Assembly (NCBI GenBank): GCA_021296165.1
Contig: JAGWAW010000006.1
Coordinates: 1-21,048 of the forward strand
DNA from: Nitrosopumilaceae archaeon
GTDB taxonomy: Archaea; Thermoproteota; Nitrososphaeria; Nitrososphaerales; Nitrosopumilaceae
Direction: 5' to 3'
Length of the DNA: 21,048 bases
Below the pieces are notes generated by a model, which had not been told where the DNA came from, did not search any database, and was given only the letters and a program-made list of their open reading frames with translations. Below, piece after piece: positions 6,806-14,378 of this stretch. Position numbers and translations under genes: made by a program. Each line of letters starts with the position of its first letter. Positions within the stretch are counted from its first letter, which is position 1.

Positions 6806-8743
6806 GTGGAGCGGTTCCAACTGCGCTCGGACTTTCAGCCCGCCGGAGATCAACCCGAGGCCATAAGGAGGCTGGTAGAGGGGGCCAACCAGCAAGAGGC
6901 GCAGACGCTGCTGGGCGTCACCGGCAGCGGCAAGACTTTCACAGTGGCAAACGTGATAGCAGAGTCCGGCAAGAACACTCTGGTCATATCCCACAACAAG
7001 ACACTGGCCGCCCAGCTATATGCGGAGCTTAAGCAGTTCTTTCCGAAGAACAACGTGGGGTATTTTGTATCGTTCTACGACTACTACCAGCCGGAGAGTT
7101 ACATGCCCCAGACGGACACCTACATCGAGAAGGACACACGGCGCAACGAGATCATAGAAAAGATGCGCCTAGAGGCCACCGCCATGCTGCTCTCCGGGGA
7201 GCCCACCGTGATAGTGGCCACCGTCTCCTGCATATACTCGCTGGGCAACCCCAAGGACTGGAAGGATCTGGCCATAACCCTGAAGGCCGGCGGGCGGACC
7301 AGCCGGCAGGACATAATACGTCGGCTGCTGGACGCCAGATACGAGAGGAACGACACCGAGGTGGCCCCGGGCAACTTCCGCGTCCGAGGAGACACCGTAG
7401 ACGTCGTTCCCGCATACTCGGATGATGCGATCCGGATATCGATGTTCGGCGACGAGGTGGAACGGATATCGGTGAGGGATCCTGTCTCCATGGCAGAGAA
7501 GAGCAGGCTGCCGGGCATAACCATATACCCCGCCAAGCACTACCTGACAGCCCGCGACGTCCGGGAGGGCGCCGTGCGCTCCATCCGCGAGGAGCTGGAG
7601 ACTAGGCTGTGCGAGCTGCCCGAGCTGCCGCGACAACGGCTGGAGAGCCGGACCAACTACGACATAGAGATGATACAGGAGGTCGGGTACTGCGCCGGAA
7701 TAGAGAACTACTCACGACACTTTGACGGCCGCAGACCCGGCGAGAAGGCATTCTGCCTGATGGACTTTTTCGGGGACGACTTTCTGTTGGTGATAGACGA
7801 GTGCCACGTCACCCTGCCGCAGCTGCATGCCATGTACAAGGGCGACTGGTCCCGCAAGAAGCAGCTGGTCGACTACGGCTTCCGGCTGCCCAGTGCTTAT
7901 GACAACAGGCCCCTCAAGTTCTCCGAGTTTGAGGGGTACATTGGAAATACGCTCTTCGTCTCGGCCACCCCCGGCGGGTACGAGAAAAAAAGATCTCACC
8001 GGATTGTAGAGCAGTTGGTGAGGCCCACCGGGCTGGTGGATCCGCGCGTCCAGACAAGGTCCACCCAAGGACAGATGGACGATCTCATAGGGGAGATACG
8101 GATACGAGCCTCCCGCTCCGAGCGCGTCTTGGTCACCACTCTCACCAAGCGCATGGCAGAGGACCTGGCCGAGTACCTCTCCAAGAAGGAGATAAGGGTT
8201 CGATACATGCACTCGGAGATAGAGGGACTCCAGAGGACCGAGTTGATACGACAGCTGCGCCTGGGCGAGTACGACGTCTTGGTGGGGATAAACCTGCTGC
8301 GGGAGGGGCTGGACATACCCGAGGTCTCGCTGGTGGCCATCTTGGACGCGGACAAGGAGGGGTTCCTGCGCAACTACACCAGCCTGATACAGACCTTCGG
8401 CAGGGCGGCACGGAATGCCAACGGGGCCGTCATCATGTACGCCGACACCATGACAAAGTCCATGCGCCAGGCCATAGAGGAGACAGGCCGGCGCCGGGAG
8501 CGGCAGCTGGAGTACAACCGCGTGCACGGCATCACTCCCCACACCGTGTCAAAGCCCATACCCGAGGCAGACGGGGAGGTGGACACCGCCAAGCACAAGA
8601 CTACTGGAGACATACGCATGGAGATAATAGAGATGGAGGCGCAGATGAAGACGTACGCCGACCAGATGGAGTTCGAGAAGGCCATTGAGTGTCGGGATCG
8701 CATCAACGGCATGGAGAGGGAGTTGAAGAGGCGCCGTGTCTAG
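6806..8743 (+). CDS. uvrB: Excinuclease ABC subunit B (UvrB)
   Basis: The damage-verifying helicase-like subunit of nucleotide excision repair: it receives the lesion from UvrA and then recruits UvrC. At 645 residues it is close to the usual 660-670. Walker A is GVTGSGKT (37-44). The lesion-clamping beta-hairpin region is YDYYQPESYM followed by PQTDTYIEKD (91-110), with the aromatic residues conserved. Motif II is DECH (331-334), where many bacterial UvrBs have DESH. SATPG is at 386-390, the second lobe carries LLREGLDIPEVSLVAILDAD (498-517), and motif VI is QTFGRAARN (529-537). A UVR motif (about 612-640, EFEKAIECRDRI) closes the protein and would contact its counterpart in UvrC. The GTG start is supported by the box A 24-31 nt upstream. 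The 3' end overlaps uvrA by 8 nt. Confidence 0.98.
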   Translation: MERFQLRSDFQPAGDQPEAIRRLVEGANQQEAQTLLGVTGSGKTFTVANVIAESGKNTLVISHNKTLAAQLYAELKQFFPKNNVGYFVSFYDYYQPESYMPQTDTYIEKDTRRNEIIEKMRLEATAMLLSGEPTVIVATVSCIYSLGNPKDWKDLAITLKAGGRTSRQDIIRRLLDARYERNDTEVAPGNFRVRGDTVDVVPAYSDDAIRISMFGDEVERISVRDPVSMAEKSRLPGITIYPAKHYLTARDVREGAVRSIREELETRLCELPELPRQRLESRTNYDIEMIQEVGYCAGIENYSRHFDGRRPGEKAFCLMDFFGDDFLLVIDECHVTLPQLHAMYKGDWSRKKQLVDYGFRLPSAYDNRPLKFSEFEGYIGNTLFVSATPGGYEKKRSHRIVEQLVRPTGLVDPRVQTRSTQGQMDDLIGEIRIRASRSERVLVTTLTKRMAEDLAEYLSKKEIRVRYMHSEIEGLQRTELIRQLRLGEYDVLVGINLLREGLDIPEVSLVAILDADKEGFLRNYTSLIQTFGRAARNANGAVIMYADTMTKSMRQAIEETGRRRERQLEYNRVHGITPHTVSKPIPEADGEVDTAKHKTTGDIRMEIIEMEAQMKTYADQMEFEKAIECRDRINGMERELKRRRV

Positions 8744-11528
8744 TCTGGTCATACGGGGCGCCCGGCACCACAACCTCAAGAACATAGACATAGACCTGCC
8801 CAAAGGGACGCTGCTGGTAATAAGCGGGCTCTCCGGCTCGGGCAAGTCCACCCTGGCCTTCGATACCATATACGCCGAGGGCCAGCGCCGGTATGTAGAG
8901 TCGCTCTCCGCATACGCCCGGCAATTCCTTGACATTATGGAGAAGCCCGACGTCGACTCCATAGAGGGCCTCGCGCCGGCCATATCCATACAGCAGAAGA
9001 CCACCAGCAAGAATCCCCGCTCGACGGTGGGCACGACTACCGAGATATACGACTACCTGAGGCTGCTGTATGCGCGGGCGGGCACCCCATACTGCCACAA
9101 GTGCGACAGGCCCATCTCCAGCCAGTCGGTGGAGACCATCTGCGATTCGGTGCTCCGGGAATTCGGCGGCAGGGACATAATGGTTCTAGCCCCCCTGATA
9201 AAGAGGAAGAAGGGGACACACACCGGCGTAATCTCCAAGGCCGCCGGAGAAGGATACTCCCGGGTGCGAGTGGACGGGAAGGTGCACAACCTGGACGACG
9301 AGATTCCCCCCATGGACAGGCAGCAGTGGCACGACATAGAGATCGTGGTTGACCGCATGAATGCCGAAAGGTCTGAGCGCTCCAGACTGTTTGAGAGCGT
9401 GCAAACGGCCGTGGACGCGGCCGGTGGCGAGGTCATGGTGACCTCCGACAAGGACAGCCGTGTGTACTCCCAGAGCAACGCGTGCCCATACTGCGGCGTG
9501 AACATAGGAGAGATGGAGCCGCGGACCTTCTCGTTCAACTCACCCTTCGGCCTCTGCCAGAGCTGCTCCGGACTGGGTGAGAGCGAGGGGTACGACTTTG
9601 ACCTGGTTATCCCCGACGACTCCAAGAGCATAAACGGCGGAGCCGTGCGCCCTTGGGGCTCTGATATATCACCCCCCGTAAGGGAGCGGATGCAGCACCT
9701 AGCAGAGCAGTACGGCTTTGATCTGGACACGCCCATAGAGGACTACAGCGACGAGCAGTTCTTCGGGCTGGTGTACGGCTCCGAGGGAGGACCGGACCCC
9801 ATGCCACTGTTCTTCGGGGACAGCGTGCACCGCGGGGTGATCGGCATGATACAAGAGATCGAGCACAACATGAACAAGGACGATGCAGTCGCCATGCGAA
9901 ACATGTTTGTGCGGAACATCCGATGCCCCGCATGCAACGGCAAGAAGCTGCGCCCCGAGCCGCTGGGGGTGCGCATATCCGACAAGAACATCATGGATGT
10001 CTGCGACATGTCCATACTGGAATGCCGGGAGTTCTTTGAGAACTTGGAGCTGGATCCGACCCGGGCATACATAGCCAAAGACATACTCCGGGAGATAAAG
10101 AACAGGCTGGAGTTTCTAATCAATGTGGGGCTCACGTACCTCACTCTGAACCGCAAGAGCTCCACACTCTCAGGCGGAGAGGCGCAACGCATACGGCTGG
10201 CCACCCAGATAGGGTCAAGCCTTACTGGGGTGCTGTACGTGCTGGACGAGCCCACCATAGGCCTCCATCAGCGCGACAATGACCGGCTGGTGAAGACCCT
10301 CAAGAGGCTGCGGGACTTGGGCAACACCGTGATAGTGGTGGAGCATGACGAGGAGGTCATCCGGAGTTCTGACTGGATGGTAGACCTGGGACCGGGAGCA
10401 GGCGTTCACGGGGGCGACGTCGTATTCCAAGGCACCATGGAGGAGATACTCAACGGGGCCGACTCCATAACGGGCGAGTACCTACGCGGCAGTAGGCGCA
10501 TCATCTTGGAGAACAGGGTGCGGCGGGACGGCGGGACCCTGACGGTGGTGGGCGCCGCCGAGAACAACCTCAAGGAGATAGACGTGGAGTTCCCACTGGG
10601 AAAGATGGTCTGCGTCACTGGCGTCTCCGGCTCGGGCAAGTCCACCCTAGTGAACACCATACTCCTTTCGGAGCTGCAGCACCGCCTGACCCGCCCCGAG
10701 ACGTGGGCTGGGGCCCACAAGGACATCCTGGGTACCGAGAACATAGACAAGGTCATAGCCATAGACCAGTCCCCCATAGGCAGGACACCCCGCTCCAACC
10801 CGGCCACCTACATAGGGGTGTTCTCCCCCATACGGGAAGTCTTCGCCAAGACGGAGCTGTCAAAGTCCCGCGGGTACACGCCGGGGCAGTTCTCGTTCAA
10901 CGTGCAAAAGGGCCGCTGCTTCGAGTGCGAGGGCAGCGGGGTGCGCCGCATAGAGATGCAGTTCCTCTCGGACATATACGTACGGTGTAACAAGTGCCAC
11001 GGCAAGCGCTTCGATTCGCAGACGCTGCAGGTCCGGTACCGGGGAAAGACCATCAGCGACATACTGGAGATGACAGTGGACGAGGCGCTCGTCTTCTTCA
11101 AGCACCACAACATAATACGCCGCAAGCTGGACACCATACGTGACGTGGGGCTGGGGTACATACGGCTGGGTCAGCCCTCCACCACCCTCTCGGGCGGCGA
11201 GGCGCAGCGCATCAAGCTGGCCTCCGAGCTCTCCAAGAGAGGTACCGGCAGAACCATGTACGTACTGGACGAACCCACCACAGGCCTACACTTTGCCGAC
11301 GTACACAAGCTGCTGGAGGTACTCAACCAGCTGGTCAACCAGGGAAACACTGTGGTGGTAATAGAGCACAATATGGATGTCATAGCCAACGCCGACTGGA
11401 TCATAGATTTGGGACCGGAGGGCGGCGACGCCGGGGGAGAGGTGGTGGCCTACGGCACTCCCGCCCAGATCGTGCGCGCCGATACACATACAGGCATGTA
11501 TCTCAAGAAGATGCTCAAGATTGTTTGA
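8736..11528 (+). CDS. uvrA: Excinuclease ABC subunit A (UvrA)
   Basis: The DNA-damage sensor ATPase of excision repair, acting as a dimer that loads UvrB. It has 930 residues and both ABC modules. Walker A motifs are GLSGSGKST (31-39) and GVSGSGKST (629-637). Signatures are LSGGEAQRIRLA (from 478) and LSGGEAQRIKLA (from 818), each followed by VLDEPT. Cysteine clusters include CHKC (120-123), the first zinc module CPYC…CQSC (250-253, 274-277) and the second CFEC…CNKC (728-731, 751-754), which is the one that contacts DNA in this family. All expected elements are intact. The GTG start lies within the last codons of uvrB (shared bases GTGTCTAG), implying translational coupling. The gene ends inside the start of uvrC. 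Confidence 0.98.
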   Translation: MSSLVIRGARHHNLKNIDIDLPKGTLLVISGLSGSGKSTLAFDTIYAEGQRRYVESLSAYARQFLDIMEKPDVDSIEGLAPAISIQQKTTSKNPRSTVGTTTEIYDYLRLLYARAGTPYCHKCDRPISSQSVETICDSVLREFGGRDIMVLAPLIKRKKGTHTGVISKAAGEGYSRVRVDGKVHNLDDEIPPMDRQQWHDIEIVVDRMNAERSERSRLFESVQTAVDAAGGEVMVTSDKDSRVYSQSNACPYCGVNIGEMEPRTFSFNSPFGLCQSCSGLGESEGYDFDLVIPDDSKSINGGAVRPWGSDISPPVRERMQHLAEQYGFDLDTPIEDYSDEQFFGLVYGSEGGPDPMPLFFGDSVHRGVIGMIQEIEHNMNKDDAVAMRNMFVRNIRCPACNGKKLRPEPLGVRISDKNIMDVCDMSILECREFFENLELDPTRAYIAKDILREIKNRLEFLINVGLTYLTLNRKSSTLSGGEAQRIRLATQIGSSLTGVLYVLDEPTIGLHQRDNDRLVKTLKRLRDLGNTVIVVEHDEEVIRSSDWMVDLGPGAGVHGGDVVFQGTMEEILNGADSITGEYLRGSRRIILENRVRRDGGTLTVVGAAENNLKEIDVEFPLGKMVCVTGVSGSGKSTLVNTILLSELQHRLTRPETWAGAHKDILGTENIDKVIAIDQSPIGRTPRSNPATYIGVFSPIREVFAKTELSKSRGYTPGQFSFNVQKGRCFECEGSGVRRIEMQFLSDIYVRCNKCHGKRFDSQTLQVRYRGKTISDILEMTVDEALVFFKHHNIIRRKLDTIRDVGLGYIRLGQPSTTLSGGEAQRIKLASELSKRGTGRTMYVLDEPTTGLHFADVHKLLEVLNQLVNQGNTVVVIEHNMDVIANADWIIDLGPEGGDAGGEVVAYGTPAQIVRADTHTGMYLKKMLKIV

Positions 11529-13098
11529 CGTATCGCAGGTGGCCATCCCCCAGCACCCCGGCATATACATCATGAGGAATGGCGACGGCACGGTGATATA
11601 CGTAGGCAAGGCAAAGAATCTGAGGAGGCGCGTCAGGTCATACTTCAGCCGCTCCCAAGACCCCAAGACCGCCCGGCTGGTGGAGCAGATACGCGGCATA
11701 GAGTTCGTCCTGACCGACACCGAGAGCGAGGCATACATACTGGAGTCCGGCATGATAAAGCGCCACAGGCCCAAGTTCAACATTGAGCTGAAGGACCAAG
11801 AGAGATACACCTACCTAAAGATAACCGACGAGAAGTACCCCAGACTGGTGGTGGCCCGCCGCACCCGGAAGGGCAAGTTTCTTGGAAAGGGTGATGTGTA
11901 CGGACCCTTTGTGCACGGCAGCTCCAAACTGCTCACCATAGGCACGCTGCGCAAGACCTTCAAGGTGCGCATATGCAAGACGCTGCCCAAGAAGGTGTGC
12001 CTGGAGTACCACATGGGCAACTGCGAGGGGCCCTGCGAGTTTGCCGGGGCGCAGGAACGGTACGGTTCCCACATAGCCGATTTGGTGGAGGTGTTGCGCA
12101 ACCGCGACCAGGCCGGGGCGTTCGCCGGGAAGCTGAAGGCAGAGATGGAGCAAGCCTCAGAGATGCGCCAGTTCGAGCGTGCCCGGGAGATCCGCGACAC
12201 TCTGGCCAGGCTAGGCAGCCTACGGCAGGAGCAGAAGATGGCACGCCCCCAGGGCGCCGACGAGGAGTTCTTCGGGATAAGGGTTAGCGGCGGAGAGGCT
12301 GTAGTGATGAACTTTAGGCTGGCCGGAGGAGTCATCCGGGACAGCGACAGGTTCACCTTTGATACGGTTGGGGACAACAACTTTGGCAACTTTCTGTACC
12401 AGTACTACACGACGCATCCGGTCCCCGACATAATAGTGGTCAGCCAAGAGCCGGAGAACCGAGCCATTCTGGAAGAGATGTTGTCGGCGCACTCAGGGCA
12501 GCCTGTCGTGATAATTACACCGGACAACACGATGCGCCAAAACATGATAGGACTGTTGCTCCGCAACATAGACGCGGCGGCCATCTCAGATCCCGGAGTG
12601 CTTGAGCTGCAAGGGATACTGGACCTGCCCCGACCACCCCGCATAATAGAGTGCTTTGACATATCCAACCACGGCGCCGATTATGCGGTGGGCGCCATGT
12701 CACGGCTGGTTGACGGCAAGCCCGACAAGTCAGGATACCGCAAGTTTCGCATCAGAGAAGTGCAAGGCAGGGACGACTACTCCATGATACGCGAGGTAGT
12801 GAGGAGGCGCTATGTCCGGCTGAGCAGGGAGAACGGCACCATGCCGGACATGGTGCTCATAGACGGCGGGAAAGGGCAGCTGGGCTCGGCTGTCTCCGCC
12901 CTCAAGGAGGCGGGCGTGTCACTTCCCTGCGCCTCGCTGGCCAAGGAGAACGAGGAGGTGTACTTGCCGGGTGGCAAGGAGCCCATCACGATACCGCGCA
13001 AGATGCCATCTCTGCAGGTATTGCAACGCGCCAGGGACGAGTCGCACAGGTTCGGCGTAGCGTACAACCGCGCCATACGCAGCGCCCAGATAAAATAA
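11521..13098 (+). CDS. uvrC: Excinuclease ABC subunit C (UvrC), lacking the C-terminal HhH domain
   Basis: The dual-incision nuclease of excision repair. The N-terminal GIY-YIG domain makes the 3' cut: PGIYIM with GIY at 14-16, YVG at 27-29, the Arg-rich helix at 35-37, and the metal-binding Glu in AYILE at 75. A UVR motif (about 198-231, FERAREIRD) binds UvrB. The RNase H-like domain makes the 5' cut: FDISNHG with D380, LIDGGKGQ with D448, and RDESHRF with H509. The protein stops at residue 525, soon after this His. Bacterial UvrC continues for about 60 or more residues with tandem helix-hairpin-helix motifs, and no such sequence is present here. The TTG start overlaps the uvrA stop by 8 nt (TTGTTTGA). 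The next gene converges 11 nt downstream. Confidence 0.97.
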   Translation: MFDVSQVAIPQHPGIYIMRNGDGTVIYVGKAKNLRRRVRSYFSRSQDPKTARLVEQIRGIEFVLTDTESEAYILESGMIKRHRPKFNIELKDQERYTYLKITDEKYPRLVVARRTRKGKFLGKGDVYGPFVHGSSKLLTIGTLRKTFKVRICKTLPKKVCLEYHMGNCEGPCEFAGAQERYGSHIADLVEVLRNRDQAGAFAGKLKAEMEQASEMRQFERAREIRDTLARLGSLRQEQKMARPQGADEEFFGIRVSGGEAVVMNFRLAGGVIRDSDRFTFDTVGDNNFGNFLYQYYTTHPVPDIIVVSQEPENRAILEEMLSAHSGQPVVIITPDNTMRQNMIGLLLRNIDAAAISDPGVLELQGILDLPRPPRIIECFDISNHGADYAVGAMSRLVDGKPDKSGYRKFRIREVQGRDDYSMIREVVRRRYVRLSRENGTMPDMVLIDGGKGQLGSAVSALKEAGVSLPCASLAKENEEVYLPGGKEPITIPRKMPSLQVLQRARDESHRFGVAYNRAIRSAQIK

Positions 13099-13104
13099 GA
13101 AAAA
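13091..13104 (-). terminator. T-rich tract after the cupredoxin gene
   Basis: On the minus strand, the TGA of the cupredoxin gene (13112-13110) is followed within a few bases by TTTTTCTTATTTTA. Archaeal transcription often ends at such oligo-T tracts without a hairpin. It overlaps the last codons of the convergent uvrC. Confidence 0.45.
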
Positions 13105-13109
13105 TGGTG

Positions 13110-13808
13110 TCAGTTTACCTGTATGATTCCAAGCATCCAAGGGTGCACCAGGCAGAAGTAGTCATAGGTTCCGGATGCCTCAAAGGTGTGCTCGAATGTC
13201 GTGCCACTCATCACCAGACTGCTGTCGAATATTCCGTCGGGGCCAGTCGATGGGGAGCCGGACGTTATCGTGTGTGGTACTGCGTCGTTGTTGAGCCACA
13301 CCACCGTATCGCCCACGCTGATCTCCAGCATGCTGGGCATGAAGCAGGTATCGTCCTCCTCACATCCAGGAACTGATGTTCCTTCGGAGTTGACTACCTC
13401 CCAAGTGGTCGGACCCATGGGCTCTTCCGCTTCGGTCTCTGCGGTCATCTCTGTCTCCTCTGTGGTCTCTTCCATTGTTTCCTCCATGGTCTCTTCGGTC
13501 ATCTCGGTCTCTTCCATTGTTTCCTCCATGGTCTCTTCCATGGTCTCTTCCATGGTCTCTTCGGTCATCTCGGTCTCTTCCATTGTTTCCTCCATGGTCT
13601 CCTCCATGACACTCTGCGCCTCTTCCTCAGACGGTTCTGTTGAAGCCGGTTCGGGTTCGTCGGGTGGCTCCACGGTTGCCGTGGGAGGTGCGATCGGTAC
13701 TGTCGGAACGCTTGTGGGCGGTTCCGACACGCCGTAGAATGCAATAGCCACTGCCACCGCCGCGATCCCGATGGAATACCCGACTGCCGCCTTGTCCTGT
13801 GTTGTCAT
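13110..13808 (-). CDS. Membrane-anchored cupredoxin with Met/Glu repeat stalk
   Basis: A 232-residue small blue-copper protein. Residues 8-25 form an uncleaved N-terminal membrane anchor. A Pro-rich stretch (30-60) follows. A tandem repeat (about 66-125) built of METM/EETM units is strongly acidic and Met-rich. The C-terminal plastocyanin-like domain (133-232) carries type 1 copper ligands: H179 in AVPHTI, and C219, H222 and M225 in FCLVHPWM. C149 and C155 could form a disulfide. Cupredoxins carry electrons outside the membrane and are abundant in ammonia-oxidising archaea, where copper proteins replace many haem carriers. Electron transfer is therefore the likely role, though no partner is encoded nearby. 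A box A sits 24-31 nt upstream of the ATG. The repeat is also visible in the DNA. Confidence 0.9.
   Translation of the reverse strand: MTTQDKAAVGYSIGIAAVAVAIAFYGVSEPPTSVPTVPIAPPTATVEPPDEPEPASTEPSEEEAQSVMEETMEETMEETEMTEETMEETMEETMEETMEETEMTEETMEETMEETTEETEMTAETEAEEPMGPTTWEVVNSEGTSVPGCEEDDTCFMPSMLEISVGDTVVWLNNDAVPHTITSGSPSTGPDGIFDSSLVMSGTTFEHTFEASGTYDYFCLVHPWMLGIIQVN
13441..13618 (-). repeat. 12-bp tandem repeats with a 66-bp higher-order unit inside the cupredoxin gene
   Basis: Units such as CCATGGTCTCTT (plus strand) recur in phase and code for METM/EETM. A longer segment beginning CTCTTCGGTCATCTCGGTCT occurs at 13491 and again at 13557, exactly 66 bp (22 codons) apart. This suggests recent unequal duplication. 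The repeat keeps the reading frame. Confidence 0.85.
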
Positions 13809-13830
13809 TTGTGTGCATCAGGCGCAACTT

Positions 13831-13840
13831 CTTAAATAAG
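13831..13840 (-). promoter_or_regulatory. Box A of the cupredoxin gene
   Basis: The minus strand reads CTTATTTAAG, with its core 24-31 nt upstream of the ATG at 13808. This matches an archaeal TATA box for a leaderless transcript. Confidence 0.6.
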
Positions 13841-14378
13841 GTTTAAGGCGAGTTGGGGTTCCGGCCGTCTGCCCGCTACCTCAAGCGCCCCGGCCGTCGA
13901 ACACCATGCAGGAAGCCCTGGATAGGAGTCAGCAGAGCCTGAGCCGGCGCCGTCAGCATGCTGCCTCTCAAGGTCGGCGCGGCCACACCCGTCGTATGGT
14001 TCAGTCCTGGACGATTCAGCATAGCATCCGGCGCCGAGAATTCGAAGCCGAGCTGCCGTACCGGAGACGTGATTAGCAATAAGGACTCTACGCTCAAAGT
14101 CCCCAAGAGTTCACGCTCAAAATGCCAATTACTAATCATCTCTCGGAATGCCATGGAATGCAGGTCCGGCGGGCAAACAAGTCTGTCGAATATCGCATCT
14201 ACTGCGGCTGAATTCAGGAATGGTGCGATATGGCTGCTGGTGTGTGCGGCTTGATTTGTTGAACGTCTATGTGTGTTTATTATTTTTCTGCACTACAGTC
14301 GACTATGATTGGACAATTTTACGCGCAGAATACAGCCCGGCGCGCAGGCGCCCTTACTGTCAAAAAATAAAAAATGGA
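13841..14378. other. Gene-poor region with a possible eroded reading frame
   Basis: Roughly 540 bases between the cupredoxin promoter and the binding-protein terminator. The minus strand is open from about 14300 down to a stop at 13876-13878. It has segments that read like protein (AIFDRLVCPPDLHSMAFREM, then ISNWHFERELLGTLSVESLL) but no start codon at the usual distance from a box A. Its third codon positions also lack the G/C bias of the neighbouring genes. A plus-strand frame at 13958-14254 overlaps it and looks no better. I see no RNA gene. The most cautious reading is a decayed gene or plain spacer. Confidence 0.3.
14361..14377 (-). terminator. Oligo-T terminator of the binding-protein gene
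   Basis: On the minus strand, the TAA (14381-14379) is followed directly by TCCATTTTTTATTTTTTG: two T6 runs, typical of archaeal intrinsic termination. Confidence 0.65.

Noticed and set aside
7712..8542. A 276-codon minus-strand frame inside uvrB
   Set aside because: It is antisense to a highly conserved gene.
13441..13618. Regular repeats that might suggest a CRISPR array
   Set aside because: The units are in frame and contiguous, with no unique spacers, and code for METM/EETM.
13186..13737. A Ser/Val-rich plus-strand frame (183 codons)
   Set aside because: It is the antisense reading of the cupredoxin repeat.
14250..14378. Hairpin-type attachment site near the AT-rich end of the gene-poor region
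   Set aside because: No tRNA, integrase or direct repeat pair supports integration.
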